Part shown: one piece after another, positions 1 through 11,369 of the stretch
Position numbering within the stretch: position 1 is the stretch's first letter
Layout: each line of letters starts with the position of its first letter
From: Cucumis sativus
Taxonomy: Eukaryota; Streptophyta; Magnoliopsida; Cucurbitales; Cucurbitaceae
DNA: 64,000 bases
Assembly (NCBI RefSeq): GCF_000004075.3
Contig: NC_026659.2
Coordinates: 27,422,272 to 27,486,271, forward strand
Direction: 5' to 3'
The notes under the pieces: model-generated
Told to the model about the DNA's origin: nothing
The model's database searches: none
Seen by the model: only the letters and a program-made list of their open reading frames with translations
Translations under genes and position numbers: made by a program

Positions 1-3000
1 TCAGTTGCCAGATTGCATGAATGTTTTTCACTGGCAGAACAAAAGGAGGAGCATGATTCTTCATCCCCAGTCAATATCAGTTCAGGACAACGGTCAATAG
101 CACTTACAGATAAACAAATGCTCCTGGGTCGGCCTTTGCATGCCCAACCAGAAAATAGTGTAACAAGTGCATGATCCGACACTGGAGCTGCAAAATAAAA
201 TGCTTGTAACTAAGACACTCATATATTAGTGGATAGTTTGATTGATTACACGAATTTAACCTAAAGACAGTCAATATATATCATGTATAAGTTAAAACTG
301 AACCTGCCATTTGCATATTCTGAAGAAAAGATCTTGCTTCTTTTTCAGTAAGAGTTTCTACCAACCAAGGTAAGATTCGTTCTACCCATTTCAGGGGCAT
401 TATGCATAAGCTGTGATACAGAAGTTCTCGCTGCCTTTGGTGTCCAAAATGCTTACAAGCAAGTGGAAGGACCTAGATGTCAAATTTTATTTTGTTAAAG
501 GCTTCGTCCTTCATCAACGTTTTCAAGCAATAAATGATGGCAAATACCAAAAAAAGAAAAAGAAAAAGAAACAGTCTACCGAATCTTTTACAACATTAAG
601 ATAAATAAGTACGCAGAATGACGAGAACGAAAGTCTCAAAACATGAGCATACTCAGGCGCCTTCACCAGCATAATGATGGGAAAAGAAAGGGAAAATTTT
701 GGAACTCTCAGTTAAAACGACCAACAAAGATTCTAGCAAGTAATCTATCAATCAAATTGGCCGCACATCATGTCTTTCTTCAAGAAGCGTGTATGTTTAT
801 TTCCCTTGTCTATTTTCTTGAGAACTCCAGTCTTCCATAAGAAAATGATTGTTATCATGAGGCATAACCTAACTTTCTAGAAAGTCTTCGAAAGCTTTAT
901 CCATATGCAATCGATGAAGTGATAGGATAATAGTATGGTTAACATTAAGTTGATGTTGATCAAGTCCTCATTGGCAACATATCTGACGCAATAAATAAAT
1001 CCTTGTCGTGTTCTAGATGCCGTTTTCTTAGGAGCACATAAGTAAAAACTTGGACCCTCTTAGGAACCTTCTAAGCTTGTAAAGACCCAAGCCAAGAGCT
1101 CATAAAAATGAGCTTGAGCTTGATCTTACTAGAAAAACTAAAAAATTTCAAATGAACCTTTCTTTCAACGTAAATAAAGTTAAAATGAGATCTATCAATC
1201 GGAAACAATTCCCCTAATTAATGTTGCTCCCAACAGGAAACATCGGCAGAATAAAAACACAAAAAGCGAACATTAGATAAATATACCAGCAACGGAAGGA
1301 AGGCAGCGATCTAGTTATAGGAAACTGCCACTCACATGCATTTCCTCATCATGGAAGTGCTTCTGGATGGTCTCGATAATTTGATCGGCATGAGAACTTA
1401 ACTTTTTATGAATTTCAGCAGAAGAACACTTAACTTTATCAGCTTGGATACATTCAATCAAATGCCTAAGCTTATCAAATTGAATCTCTTCTTCTGCATG
1501 CTGATCAGCAAAAGATAGTTCAGCATCTACAGCAGGGAATATAACTTTATCCTCAGCAATGCTGCACCAGAAGAAAGATGATGATCACTTCATTAGCAGT
1601 AACATTTGACTTTATTTGCATTTAAATAGTCAGCCAATCTTCAAAAGTGCAAAACTCATGTAACAAGTGGTCTGAAAAATGGAAGGAAATTAACTAAAGA
1701 ATTTTTTGCTGTAAAGATAATTCCATGAAGATGACTTTTTATAATAAGTAAATCGTTATACAAGGTAAGATTTAATAAAGTAGAAAACACAGAGCTAGAA
1801 TCTAGTACCAGTGGAAGATGCAGACTTCTGTGATAAACTGCAGCCTCTCCTTAAGTGCAGATAACTCAGAAAAATCAGAAGACAGAGGTAGGTTCCTAGC
1901 TGCCTCAGCGATGCAATTTAGTTCTTTTCTTATAGCATTATGCCAATATAATATTTCATTGATAGGGCAAGCATCTGAAACAGTAGAATAAGTAAAATTA
2001 CTTTGCTCCACGTATTTCCTTTTACCAATTCTAGTTGGTTCAGAAGTGTCACTCCCCTTCTCTGGCATACATATAAGATCATGGACCTGAGAGCCTAGAG
2101 ATTGAAACTCTAAATTGTCATCATACGAACTTTGATTGGCATGAGCTGTTTTCGCACCCTCCATCCATGAAAATATTATCTTCACTTCAAATAAATTAAA
2201 ATTAGCTCTCATTTCCTCGTAAATTTTCTCTCAAATGATATTAAACTAGACAAGGCTCTGACCTTCTGAAGAAGCTTTTTCTCAGGGATAATTTTACTCA
2301 AGCATTTGCACATAATCTGATGCTCATCTGGAGATATAGAGGAAGAAATCCACGGAAGAAAGACTACCAGCATATTAATAGGTATACTACAAAGAAATTT
2401 CCATACTAATGCTGCCTGTTCTTCAAAAGAAAACTTCTTAGTAAGTAAAGGGAACACCTGCAAATTTGCAAAGAAGCTATCTTTTCAGCTGGGATACTCA
2501 ATTGAATACCGATTTAAATTTCAGACATGTCAAGCAATGTAATAGTCGTCTGTACACAGATGCTAATATGACGTTAACCATTCCCTGCTATCGAGATTTT
2601 TATCTTCTTATATACTAAAATTATTTATATTGGATCGTAGTAATACTTACCTCTTCTATTTGGCTTTCACCATATAATCGTATCGTTAGGCAGGGAAGAT
2701 TCTCACTAACGTAAATATTACACACTGGATTATTCAGAAACATTTGGAAGGGAGAATGACCGAAGAAGTTTTAGCCCTTCCTTCCAAAATTCTTGTTCGT
2801 TTATCCTTCCAGCAAATAGATAAAGACTATCATATCATCCAATAATCAAAAGACCTAGAACTAAGATGATTTTAAGCTATCGTAGTCAGGTCAAAACAAT
2901 TACCTGTTCCTCTTCCTTAAACATATGCTGGCATATTGATATCTGAAGAGCTTTAACACGAGATGACAGCTCCCTCTTATAGCTTCCTTCCTCCAACCCA

Positions 3001-3642
3001 TTTGAATTCAGAAGCTCGAACAATTGGCAAAACAGAACACTTTCACCTTCATGTTCAAGGAAATAAGTAGTTGCCACATTTTTCACTCGCAGATCTAGAG
3101 CCGGGAAGATGACCTACAATTTCAAACGCATTTGAGGTTTCCCCACGTCCCACCCCTCAAAGTATTTCATACCGAAAGATTGCATATAAATCGAAATTCT
3201 AGCTCTTATACTGTGAAACTGCAAAATTATGCATAGTTTTAATCCCTCATTTTTCACCTGTTACACCAAAAACTCTATAAATTTATGAAGTTGGCTGATC
3301 ATCACGATCAGAATTGGTTTCACCTAAAAACTAAGAAGCCCTTTTCTCATCAGGGCTGGCAGGCAGTGATACATGCATTGATTTACTAAAAAGGAGGAAA
3401 ACAGAAAAGGAAAAGAAAAAACAGATAACCTCGTCCTCAGCTTTACAGTGGTGCTTATAAACAGCTCGAAGGAAGTGGTAGCGGTGCAACAAGGGAGCAA
3501 TATCCCCAGCAGTTTGGTTATTAGTGGCAAATTGGACAGCGTCGGTATGAAAGTGATCAAGCTCAGCGCGTATAGCCTTATGGAAGAAGAGAAAGATGAG
3601 TATAGGAGATTCCATTGGAAGGTTTGTGGAAGATGATTCCAT
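1..3642 (-). CDS. BTS: BRUTUS-like hemerythrin/zinc-finger E3 ubiquitin ligase, 5' part (partial)
   Basis: Seven exons are visible, reading down: 3642-3430, 3113-2904, 2457-2263, 2179-1809, 1561-1336, 472-304, 187-1. All junctions are GT-AG and phases agree; about 523 residues are encoded before the window edge cuts the gene. ATG 3642 is chosen because an in-frame TGA lies 11 nt upstream. Exons 1-3 encode a first hemerythrin domain ([23 protein letters not shown], then [13 protein letters not shown], and [20 protein letters not shown]). Exons 4-6 encode a second ([38 protein letters not shown]). Exon 7 has the typical [10 protein letters not shown]. In Arabidopsis BTS and rice HRZ the hemerythrins bind iron, and the C-terminal CHY/RING fingers, which lie outside this window, ubiquitinate iron-response bHLH factors in the nucleus. 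Family assignment is firm; BTS versus a BTS-like paralogue is less certain. Confidence 0.93.
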
Positions 3643-5119
3643 TGAGGAAGTTCACCGGAGAAGGCACCACCACCGTGGGTATTATGAACAGGAGTAAGCG
3701 TGGTTAACATTAAAAGTAGATGTACTGAGAAGTCCGAATGAATTATATGGCGTTTCTGCAGCTCCAAAAAGCTATAAAACTCAATTGTGCCATGGAATAT
3801 TGCAGTGGTTTGTTTTGTTTTGTTTTGGTGGGAAGGAAAGCGGAGGCTCGTAGTGGTGGCGGCTTACGTGTCAACCACTTACCCAAAAAAATCCTATTTG
3901 GGGAAGGACGTGTAACACATATACACGTGTGAACCACGAACTTGGGTTGGGGATACGTCCACGTAAGCATCCACGAAAGAGAAGAGGCCTTGGCCTAACC
4001 AAACTCCATGGATTATTCTATTAAACTTGAACCTCGACCCTGTTTATAATTAGGAAAATTAGAGGCAGATTAAAGAAAGAAAAAGAAAAGGTTATGGCAG
4101 TGGGTTGTGTTAGGTAAGTGGTGGTATGTGCGACGGCGGTAGCGGCGGTGGAAACGAATGGGCAATGGTGCGACCATGGCGTTGTGTTGGGCACGCAGAA
4201 AAAGCAAAGAAGATGAAAGGCCACAGCATGCAGTCAGCACGTTTCATGCTTTTGTGCGGCCTTTTCGAGATTCGTGATGTTGGTAACCATTATAATTTCC
4301 CCACTTTACAATAATATTCATTTTCCCATCTTGGGACGGTGTTCATGGGTTAGGTCTTAGAGATGTACACTTTTCCTAGAGGGATGGCGCCCAACAGGGT
4401 GGAGATCATTTCCCGTTTAAACGGAGAACGGAGAAAAATAAATTAAAATAATTAACTTTGAGCAAATTATATACAAAGTTGAAAGGCTATGTTTTTAGAA
4501 GCTTTTATTAAATCGTTTCATTTAATATTTTGCTTATTTTACATTTATAATGTAAAATTAAGGATTGACGATGAGTAAACTACACATTTTCTCCACTCAG
4601 ATGTGCATCTAATTTGCCTACAAATATGACGAATCTTGACTGAATTATGCTCAATTTCATTTAGTCTTAAAGAAATTGTAAAATATGATAGATTATTATA
4701 AATTAATTAGTGGTTATCAATTAAGATTACACAATCTGATTTCTTTTTAAAAAAAAAGAACTTATTGAAGTATAACACAAGTTATTTATGGGTACAATGA
4801 TTCTAAACTAATTTTGAACCAAGTTAAAATAATTATCTATAATCATATATCAATAAAAACTTGTAATTAACCTAATCAAACTTGATTTAATCAGTATATA
4901 CAAATATTTATGCTTCCTTAATCAAAGTTGCTTCTAATTATACCTAAACTTATGATCTCAAACAATATTATTTTCAAACATTTTAATGGATCCTAAAATA
5001 TAAGAAACACAATTCTGATTCGGGAAATACCCAAAAAAATGAAACTAAAAGGCCATAAAAATGTACAATGCACACTCTTCTACTATTCATAAAAAATAAT
5101 TTAGAAACATTCCTCGAGT
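3643..5119. other. Intergenic: BTS-like promoter and 3' flank of the LRR receptor gene
   Basis: The first 400 bp should hold the leader and promoter of the BTS-like gene. From about 4430 to 5060 the DNA is strongly AT-rich with no coding signal. Short ORFs on both strands at 4020-4310 overlap each other and resemble no family I know. Confidence 0.6.
3923..3930. promoter_or_regulatory. Palindromic G-box upstream of the BTS-like gene
   Basis: ACACGTGT lies about 280 bp upstream of the BTS-like start codon, close to another ACGTG core at 3908-3912. bZIP and bHLH factors bind such G-boxes; BTS is iron-deficiency inducible through bHLH factors in Arabidopsis. Whether this site is used is inference. 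Confidence 0.4.
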
Positions 5120-7646
5120 TTACTGACTGCCTCCTCCGCCGCATGTTCCCTCCGAAACCGACGGCGATTCCGTCACTGAGTCAGACCCGTCATGGAACGG
5201 CGACACCTCAACCCCACGGAGCTCGTCGATCATCTTCACCACGTGGTTCATCTTTGGCCGTTGATCTGGCGAAGCGGCTGTACAAGCCAAGGCAATCTGC
5301 AGAAGCCCCACCATTTCCTCTTCGATGTCTTTGTATCTCATCAGCTCCAAATCAAAAACCTCCGCCGTCCATTCCTCTCGCACCACTGACTGAACCCATC
5401 GTGGCAAATCCAATACGCTGCCGTATCCACCGCCTCCTGGCCCGCCGTTCTCCACGACGGAGGGGCATTTTCCTGTCAGCAACTCAAGGAGAAGAACCCC
5501 AAATGAGTACACGTCGGATTTCTGGGTCAGTTTTCGGTCATCACCGCATTCCGGCGCACGGTAGCCGTTGGTTCTGGGAGTGGAAGGGGGAGTGAAAAGG
5601 GACAATCCGTAATCAGAGACTCGAGCGTTTCCGGATTGGTCCAAAAGAACGTTGGTGGATTTAACATTGCCATGTGCGAGCTTGAGGGACTTGCAGGAAT
5701 TGTGAATAAAAGCCAATCCTCTAGCTGCCCCGGCGGCGATCTTCAACCTCGTCGTCCAATCCAACGGCGTCCGTCCAGGGCCTCTGTTTCCTATCAAACA
5801 GTCAAAAAAAACCATTACCATTCAACGGACAAATGGGCGGGCCACTACAAACAATCGATGGGGCTATCTCCATCTTCTACTTTTGGGTCATTTTCATGGA
5901 AAACAAACGAAATCAAACAATTTAAATAAAGGGAGGAGCAGATAAAGTAAAGACAGAATTATTTATTTGGTAGGGCATGGCACTCTGTTCCTCCATTGTG
6001 AATAGTAAAAATCTAAAAATCCCCACTCCAAATTTGCAGATAAGCTGCTACTAATCCAACACTTTCGATACGGCCATAAATGTTGCTCCCTTGTCTGGGA
6101 ATTGACACCGCTCAAAATTATTAACCCTAAAAAATAAAATCCATGTCCGTTTGACCAACTTCAGAGATTCAACAATGGAGGAAAAACTATGTTCTTAGAC
6201 TACGAACAACATGGCTTAATAAAAACTAAATTGCAAAATGGAAAAACAAAAAAGAAAAAAAAACCCAGAAGAATAAAAGGCAAAATAATGATGGTTACCA
6301 TGAAGAAGCCAGAACAAGCTGCCATTGGGCATGTAATCATATACCAATAACTTCTCCTCTCTAGCAAAATAGTAAGCTCTCAAGCTTACAATATTTGCAT
6401 GTCTTAACCTTCCCAAAACTTCCATGTGCTGCTCGAACTCTCGTTTCCCTCCAACCTGCGCATCTTTCAGCCGTTTCACCGCCACCACATTTCCGTCGTC
6501 CAGAATCGCCTTGTACGAAGTTCCGAAACCACCTTTTCCGAGCATTTCCGCAGAGGCTCGAAGCAAATCTTCGAGCTCAAACTTCTTGACTCCCTCGAAG
6601 AACACCATTCGGCCTCTCTCAGTTCCGGCCTGAGCCGGATATGGACTAGAAGAGTAAACAATCTTCTCGCTCTCAAGGAGCTTCGACGAGCCCTTACCTT
6701 CTCGGGCTTTATCAGCAGAATTTTTCCAAAAATAGCAGTAGAGAAGAAGCGAGACCAACGCTAACACCACAACGTCGCCAAGAATTATAGCTATTAAAGC
6801 TAGAGAACCTATCTTTCCCGTGCCATGATGGTGGGTATTTTCCGGCTTTGTTTCGGCTGTAACTTCGGGAAGGGAAGTCGGAGAAGATGAAACCGTGAGG
6901 TTCCGTGGCGGTGTAATGGGTGAAGCAATTGCCCCTTCTGATCCAGGTTCCGTCGGTTTACTGACAATGCTCTTGCAACTCTGAAGAGGAGATCCACATA
7001 AACCCATGTTCTGTCCAAACGAAGACTCAGGAAATGCCGACAACGATTTGGGGATTTCGCCGGAGAGACGATTCTCCGAAATATTGAAGTCCTGAAGATT
7101 CGGAAGGTTCAGTTCCAAAATGGGTCCAGAAAACCGGTTATCTTCGAGCCGGAGAGTGAGAAGATGAGTCAGACGGTTAACAGAAGCCGGTATCTCTCCA
7201 GTCAGGTTATTGTGAGAGAGATCGAGACGGTAAAGCCGGACGAGGGACAGAAGAGAAGCCGGGAGGTTACCAGAAAATGCATTGTAGGAAAGAAATACAA
7301 GTTTGAGAGCTTTGAAGTTGGAGAGATCGGGAATGGGACCAGAGAGACGGTTCCGCTTGAGACTCAGAACACGTAACTGAGTCAAAGCAGTAAGAGGTCC
7401 GATAGTGCCTGTAAGATCAAGGTTCTCAAGAACCAACCTCGAGACCCTGTCTCTGAGGCAAGAAACACCATCCCAAGCACATGGGTTAGAAGTAGAGTTC
7501 CATGTGGTTAGCTTATTCCCTTTATCAGAAGCTGCTTTGAACGCCACTAAAGCATCTAAATCTATGTTCGAAGAGGCATAAACACATGTAAAGTAGAGAA
7601 AAGATACAAAACAAGCAAAATGCGACAGCGAAGTAGAAGCCGCCAT
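5120..7646 (-). CDS. Inactive LRR receptor-like kinase, At1g68400 type
   Basis: Two exons, 7646-6299 and 5790-5120, join in phase (CAT G | GA AAC) to give 672 residues, close to the roughly 670 of the Arabidopsis relative. ATG 7646 starts a good signal peptide ([13 protein letters not shown]); an upstream in-frame start at 7796 would bury it. Order: signal peptide, LRRNT ([21 protein letters not shown]), about five LRRs, Ser/Pro/Thr-rich stretch, membrane helix near residue 290 ([20 protein letters not shown]), pseudokinase. The P-loop GKGGFG and VAVK lysine are kept. The catalytic loop is [11 protein letters not shown] rather than HRD, and DFG is DYG, so phosphotransfer is unlikely. This is normal for LRR-III kinases, which act as ligand co-receptors or scaffolds at the plasma membrane. 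The single intron at the HG-N site is also shared by the ZAR1-like gene at 45.8 kb. Confidence 0.93.
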
Positions 7647-10600
7647 TGTTGCTCTGCAAGAAAACTCAGAGAGAGAAAGAGGAAATGAGGTTGGGAAAAG
7701 AAAGGGTTTTAGAAGTGTTAAAAGAAAAGGAGGGAAGAGAAGAGGAAGAGGAAGAAGAGTAACGGAAGTGTAATTAATGGAAAATAAAGGGGACAAAGAA
7801 GACAGTAAATTTTGGTATTATTTTACCGGTGAGTGAGAGAGCCGGGCCGGACCGGACCCTTGGAGTATGAGGAACTGAAAAGGCTGTAACCTGTACTTTA
7901 TTAACTGGGAGATAATATTTATACGAAGTGACACAAACACCCCTCCCAAAAAATTACCGTTGAAGATATTGGTTACCAATTTTTATGATTATGATTTATG
8001 CCAATCAATTTTAGTTTTAAAAAATGAAGTTTGTATTTTTTATTTTTTTAATCAGTTCTTTAATTTTTTTAAATATAAATGGAATAATTTGGACGGAAAG
8101 TAAAAAGGAATATTTTTAAAATTTAAAGATTTATAATTTATCAAAATGTGAAGATCAAAACTTTACAACTCTCATAGTTCTCAAATTATATAAAACATTT
8201 AATACTACAAGCAAACAAAAACCAAGCTGCCTAATGTATAAACACGAATAATAGAATTTGGAAGTAGACAGTAGTCACTTAAGTTTACACGATGAATGTC
8301 GATATATAGCATTTGCTACACACTGTATTTATTCTATCGCTTTTTGTTTTATATATAGAGCTTCTTAGTCTATTTTCATTAGAAAGAGATAAAAAAAAAG
8401 TGTCAACTAATCATTCTTAGTCAATTCAAGATAGTTAGCATGGCCAACTCATCAGTCGATCAAGCTTCCACCTACATCCACACATATTGGTCAAATTTAT
8501 CTTATGCGTACTTTTTCATAGTCTGCACTAGGTGTCTCTTCGTTTTGTAATTTTACATGATACATATTATACATCGTCTTTAAAAAAAACAATAAATTCA
8601 TTCAAAATTAACAATATTTAATGGCCAAATATCATAAAAATTAAAACACATATCAACATACTATTCTACCAAACTATAATTTACATTCATACAAAAATGA
8701 AAATATAGTGTTTAATGTAATAATAATATATTATAGTGAATATTAAAATGACAACGTACAAGAGAGCATGAAGTTGATTGGTGGAATTATTACAGCTCGG
8801 ACAGGAAAAGGACGGAAAACGGTGACACGTGGAAGAAAAATTAATTAAAAGGGAGACTGGCAATGCCATTTATGAGCAGCGTGTGAACCACGCTCCACAA
8901 TCATACGAAACACCTGATGACACGTGTCCATGACGCGCGTGTCTAATCTGGAGTGTATTTAATGCAATCCTTTTCCTTTACCAAATGCCATTTCGCTAAT
9001 TTCCATTTTCCACCTTTCTTTCTACCTTTTAATTTTATTCTTCTTTATTTCCCCTATTTTTTTCTTAAATTAAATCTTTGTGTTTAAAGAATGCATTCAA
9101 TTATTCCAACTGCTTTCATTAATATTCTCCACCTTCTTCTTATTAAGTCCATAAAGTAATTAGACAAATGGGTCCTATTTCGTGGACATGTCCTTCACAT
9201 TTTTTATTTTGTAAATATGATAAAAGGAAGAAGACATCGACGGTATGCTTTAAGATTATCTCGACCTAGTTAAAAAAAATCGAGATATTTTTGCATGAAG
9301 AACATAGTAGTGTATGTTACAAATCAAATTGCGACAATTGTTTCGTGAAAGTCAAATCAATCACTCTTTTAATTTATCTCTCAAAAAATAAGAAGATGGT
9401 TGTTGATTCCAACGACAGTGGTTGAATCAACGAACAATGAGATAACACGTGACAAGATATCTATACACGTGTATAACATGTTCAGTATAAATAGAAAATT
9501 CAATCGTTTATTCATAAAACAACATATACCTAAATATTAGTGTATAAACATATGAATAGTACATTAATATGTTAACTATATATTTGAATGCAAACAAACT
9601 ACTTAAAAAGAAATGGGTGAAGAAGGTGAAAAGAAATGGTTGATAATGATATAGAGAAAGTTATTCTTTGGAAGCTGCAAAAAATAATGTATTAACTTTA
9701 TTTTTCTGCTTTTGCTTTTTTAAGCTTTTTTTTGCTTTTCTCCTCTGTACAAATTTATATAATACAATTATTTGTCATTATTGTCCTTTTCTATTTTCCA
9801 CAATTTTTAAATATCAAACTATAATACATATTACTGCTAATTACTGTCCTTTACTTTGTATCATTAAGATTGTTAATTATTATTATTATAGTTAGCAACA
9901 ATCGAGGCCTTTTTCTAATCTGGTCCACTAATCATCAATTTAATTTAATTATTTTTTTATTATTTCATTAATGTTTTCACCTTCCCCTCGTGCTGTTCAT
10001 ATTTTATACTTTAATGTCTCATCAATAAATACATTAGAATATCAAATTATTAGAGTTGATCTATCTCTTCTTTTTTAGATGCTTGCAAGTGGTCAATCTG
10101 ATTACTAATTACTCACTCATCCAGTATCCTTTTAGTTGTTAAGAAGGCAATTAATGAAACTTAATTCATGTTTTGGTAGGGTAGTTCCAATCTTTTATCT
10201 TTATCGTTTTCGTTTTGAGTGTTAGGAATAGTTTTGAAGGTCTGCTCAATGTATATATGTTCTTACCCTTAGTCCAAAGGATATACTAAAACTAGTTTAA
10301 ATCATGACGTTTCTTTTTCTTTAGCAATGCTGATAGGTTGCACCTAATCTCTCTATTCGAAAAAGGAAATCATTTTTCCAAATGACAGTTTTTCATTGGG
10401 TGCACCCTAATGTCTGTCTCTGTAAGTGTTCTTTTTGTTGCGGTCTTACCTTCCTTGGTAACTCAAATATTTAGTTGAAAATTTATCTGTTTGAGAATAG
10501 TTTTTTTGCAATGATAGAATACTTGACATGACACAAATCCCCTTTGTCTTCAATCCCTACTTTAATCATTTGTTAAACTAATGTTAATATTTAAAATACT

Positions 10601-11369
10601 ACTTAACTCATTGATAGCAGCTCTTAAACTGCTTCAACTCCCAAACCATCTTTTACATCACACAACAAATCACAAAAGTCTAAAGTCAAAGTAACAAGTA
10701 TAACCAACTTTATCTGCTTAACTTTATGAAACTTCTTAATCATTAACTAAAATGAACACAAAGTACTAATTGTAACGTTTGTTCAGAAGAAAATTAAGAT
10801 TAAAATTTAATCACTGTGGTTTTGTGGTTTTGTGGTTAGAGTTCTATCAAGATTATAAAGATTGTTTAAAAGTTAGCCCATACAACGGCCCATATGAAGG
10901 CCCAACTCCCTAATATACTTTGAAACAAAAATCACTATTTAAATAAATAAACCTATATCATTCAATACATCCTCTGATTGAAAGCAGAAGGCAAGATTTA
11001 TAAACTTAGATTCAGAAACAAAACAATAAGAATTAAAAAGAAAAAAAAAAAACAAGAGAGAGCTTTCTAATATACAGGCACAAATTTCAATTTGTGGATT
11101 AGTCAAGTCTCATTTCATTTTAAACATTAGCTTAAACTTAAATAATTAGCTATTTACTTTTGGCCCTCCTACTAACTTCAACTCTTCTCTTACTTTGTAA
11201 TCACTCACTACTCCTTCAACATCCTTCTTTCAATTCCTAACTTTCAATCTTACACCACTTTTGCAAAGTATGTTATTGTACTATCATCTGTAAACAAGCT
11301 GCTCGCCTCGTCCAAGTAGATATTCAAAGAAGAGAAAGAATCAAGGAGTTAATAATAAATGGAAGTGAT
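7647..11369. other. Long AT-rich intergenic region with ACGTG-motif cluster
   Basis: The first 160 bp are purine-rich on the plus strand (CT-rich leader of the LRR receptor gene). ACGTG-type boxes occur near 8825, 8919, 9448 and 9470. Two GGCCCA motifs stand near 10888-10903. I found no coding exon, RNA gene or clear transposon; the last few hundred bp should hold the 3' UTR of the PP2C gene. Confidence 0.5.
8822..8930. promoter_or_regulatory. Pair of ABRE/G-box-like elements
   Basis: GACACGTGG near 8823 and GACACGTGTCC near 8918 both contain CACGTG, and GCGCGTGTC follows. They lie about 1.2 kb upstream of the LRR receptor gene. Such ACGTG clusters are typical of ABA-responsive promoters, but distance and lack of data keep this tentative. 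Confidence 0.3.

Noticed and set aside
7647-7796. N-terminal extension of the At1g68400-like receptor
   Set aside because: Same reason: a clean signal peptide starts at 7646, and the upstream DNA is a CT-rich leader.
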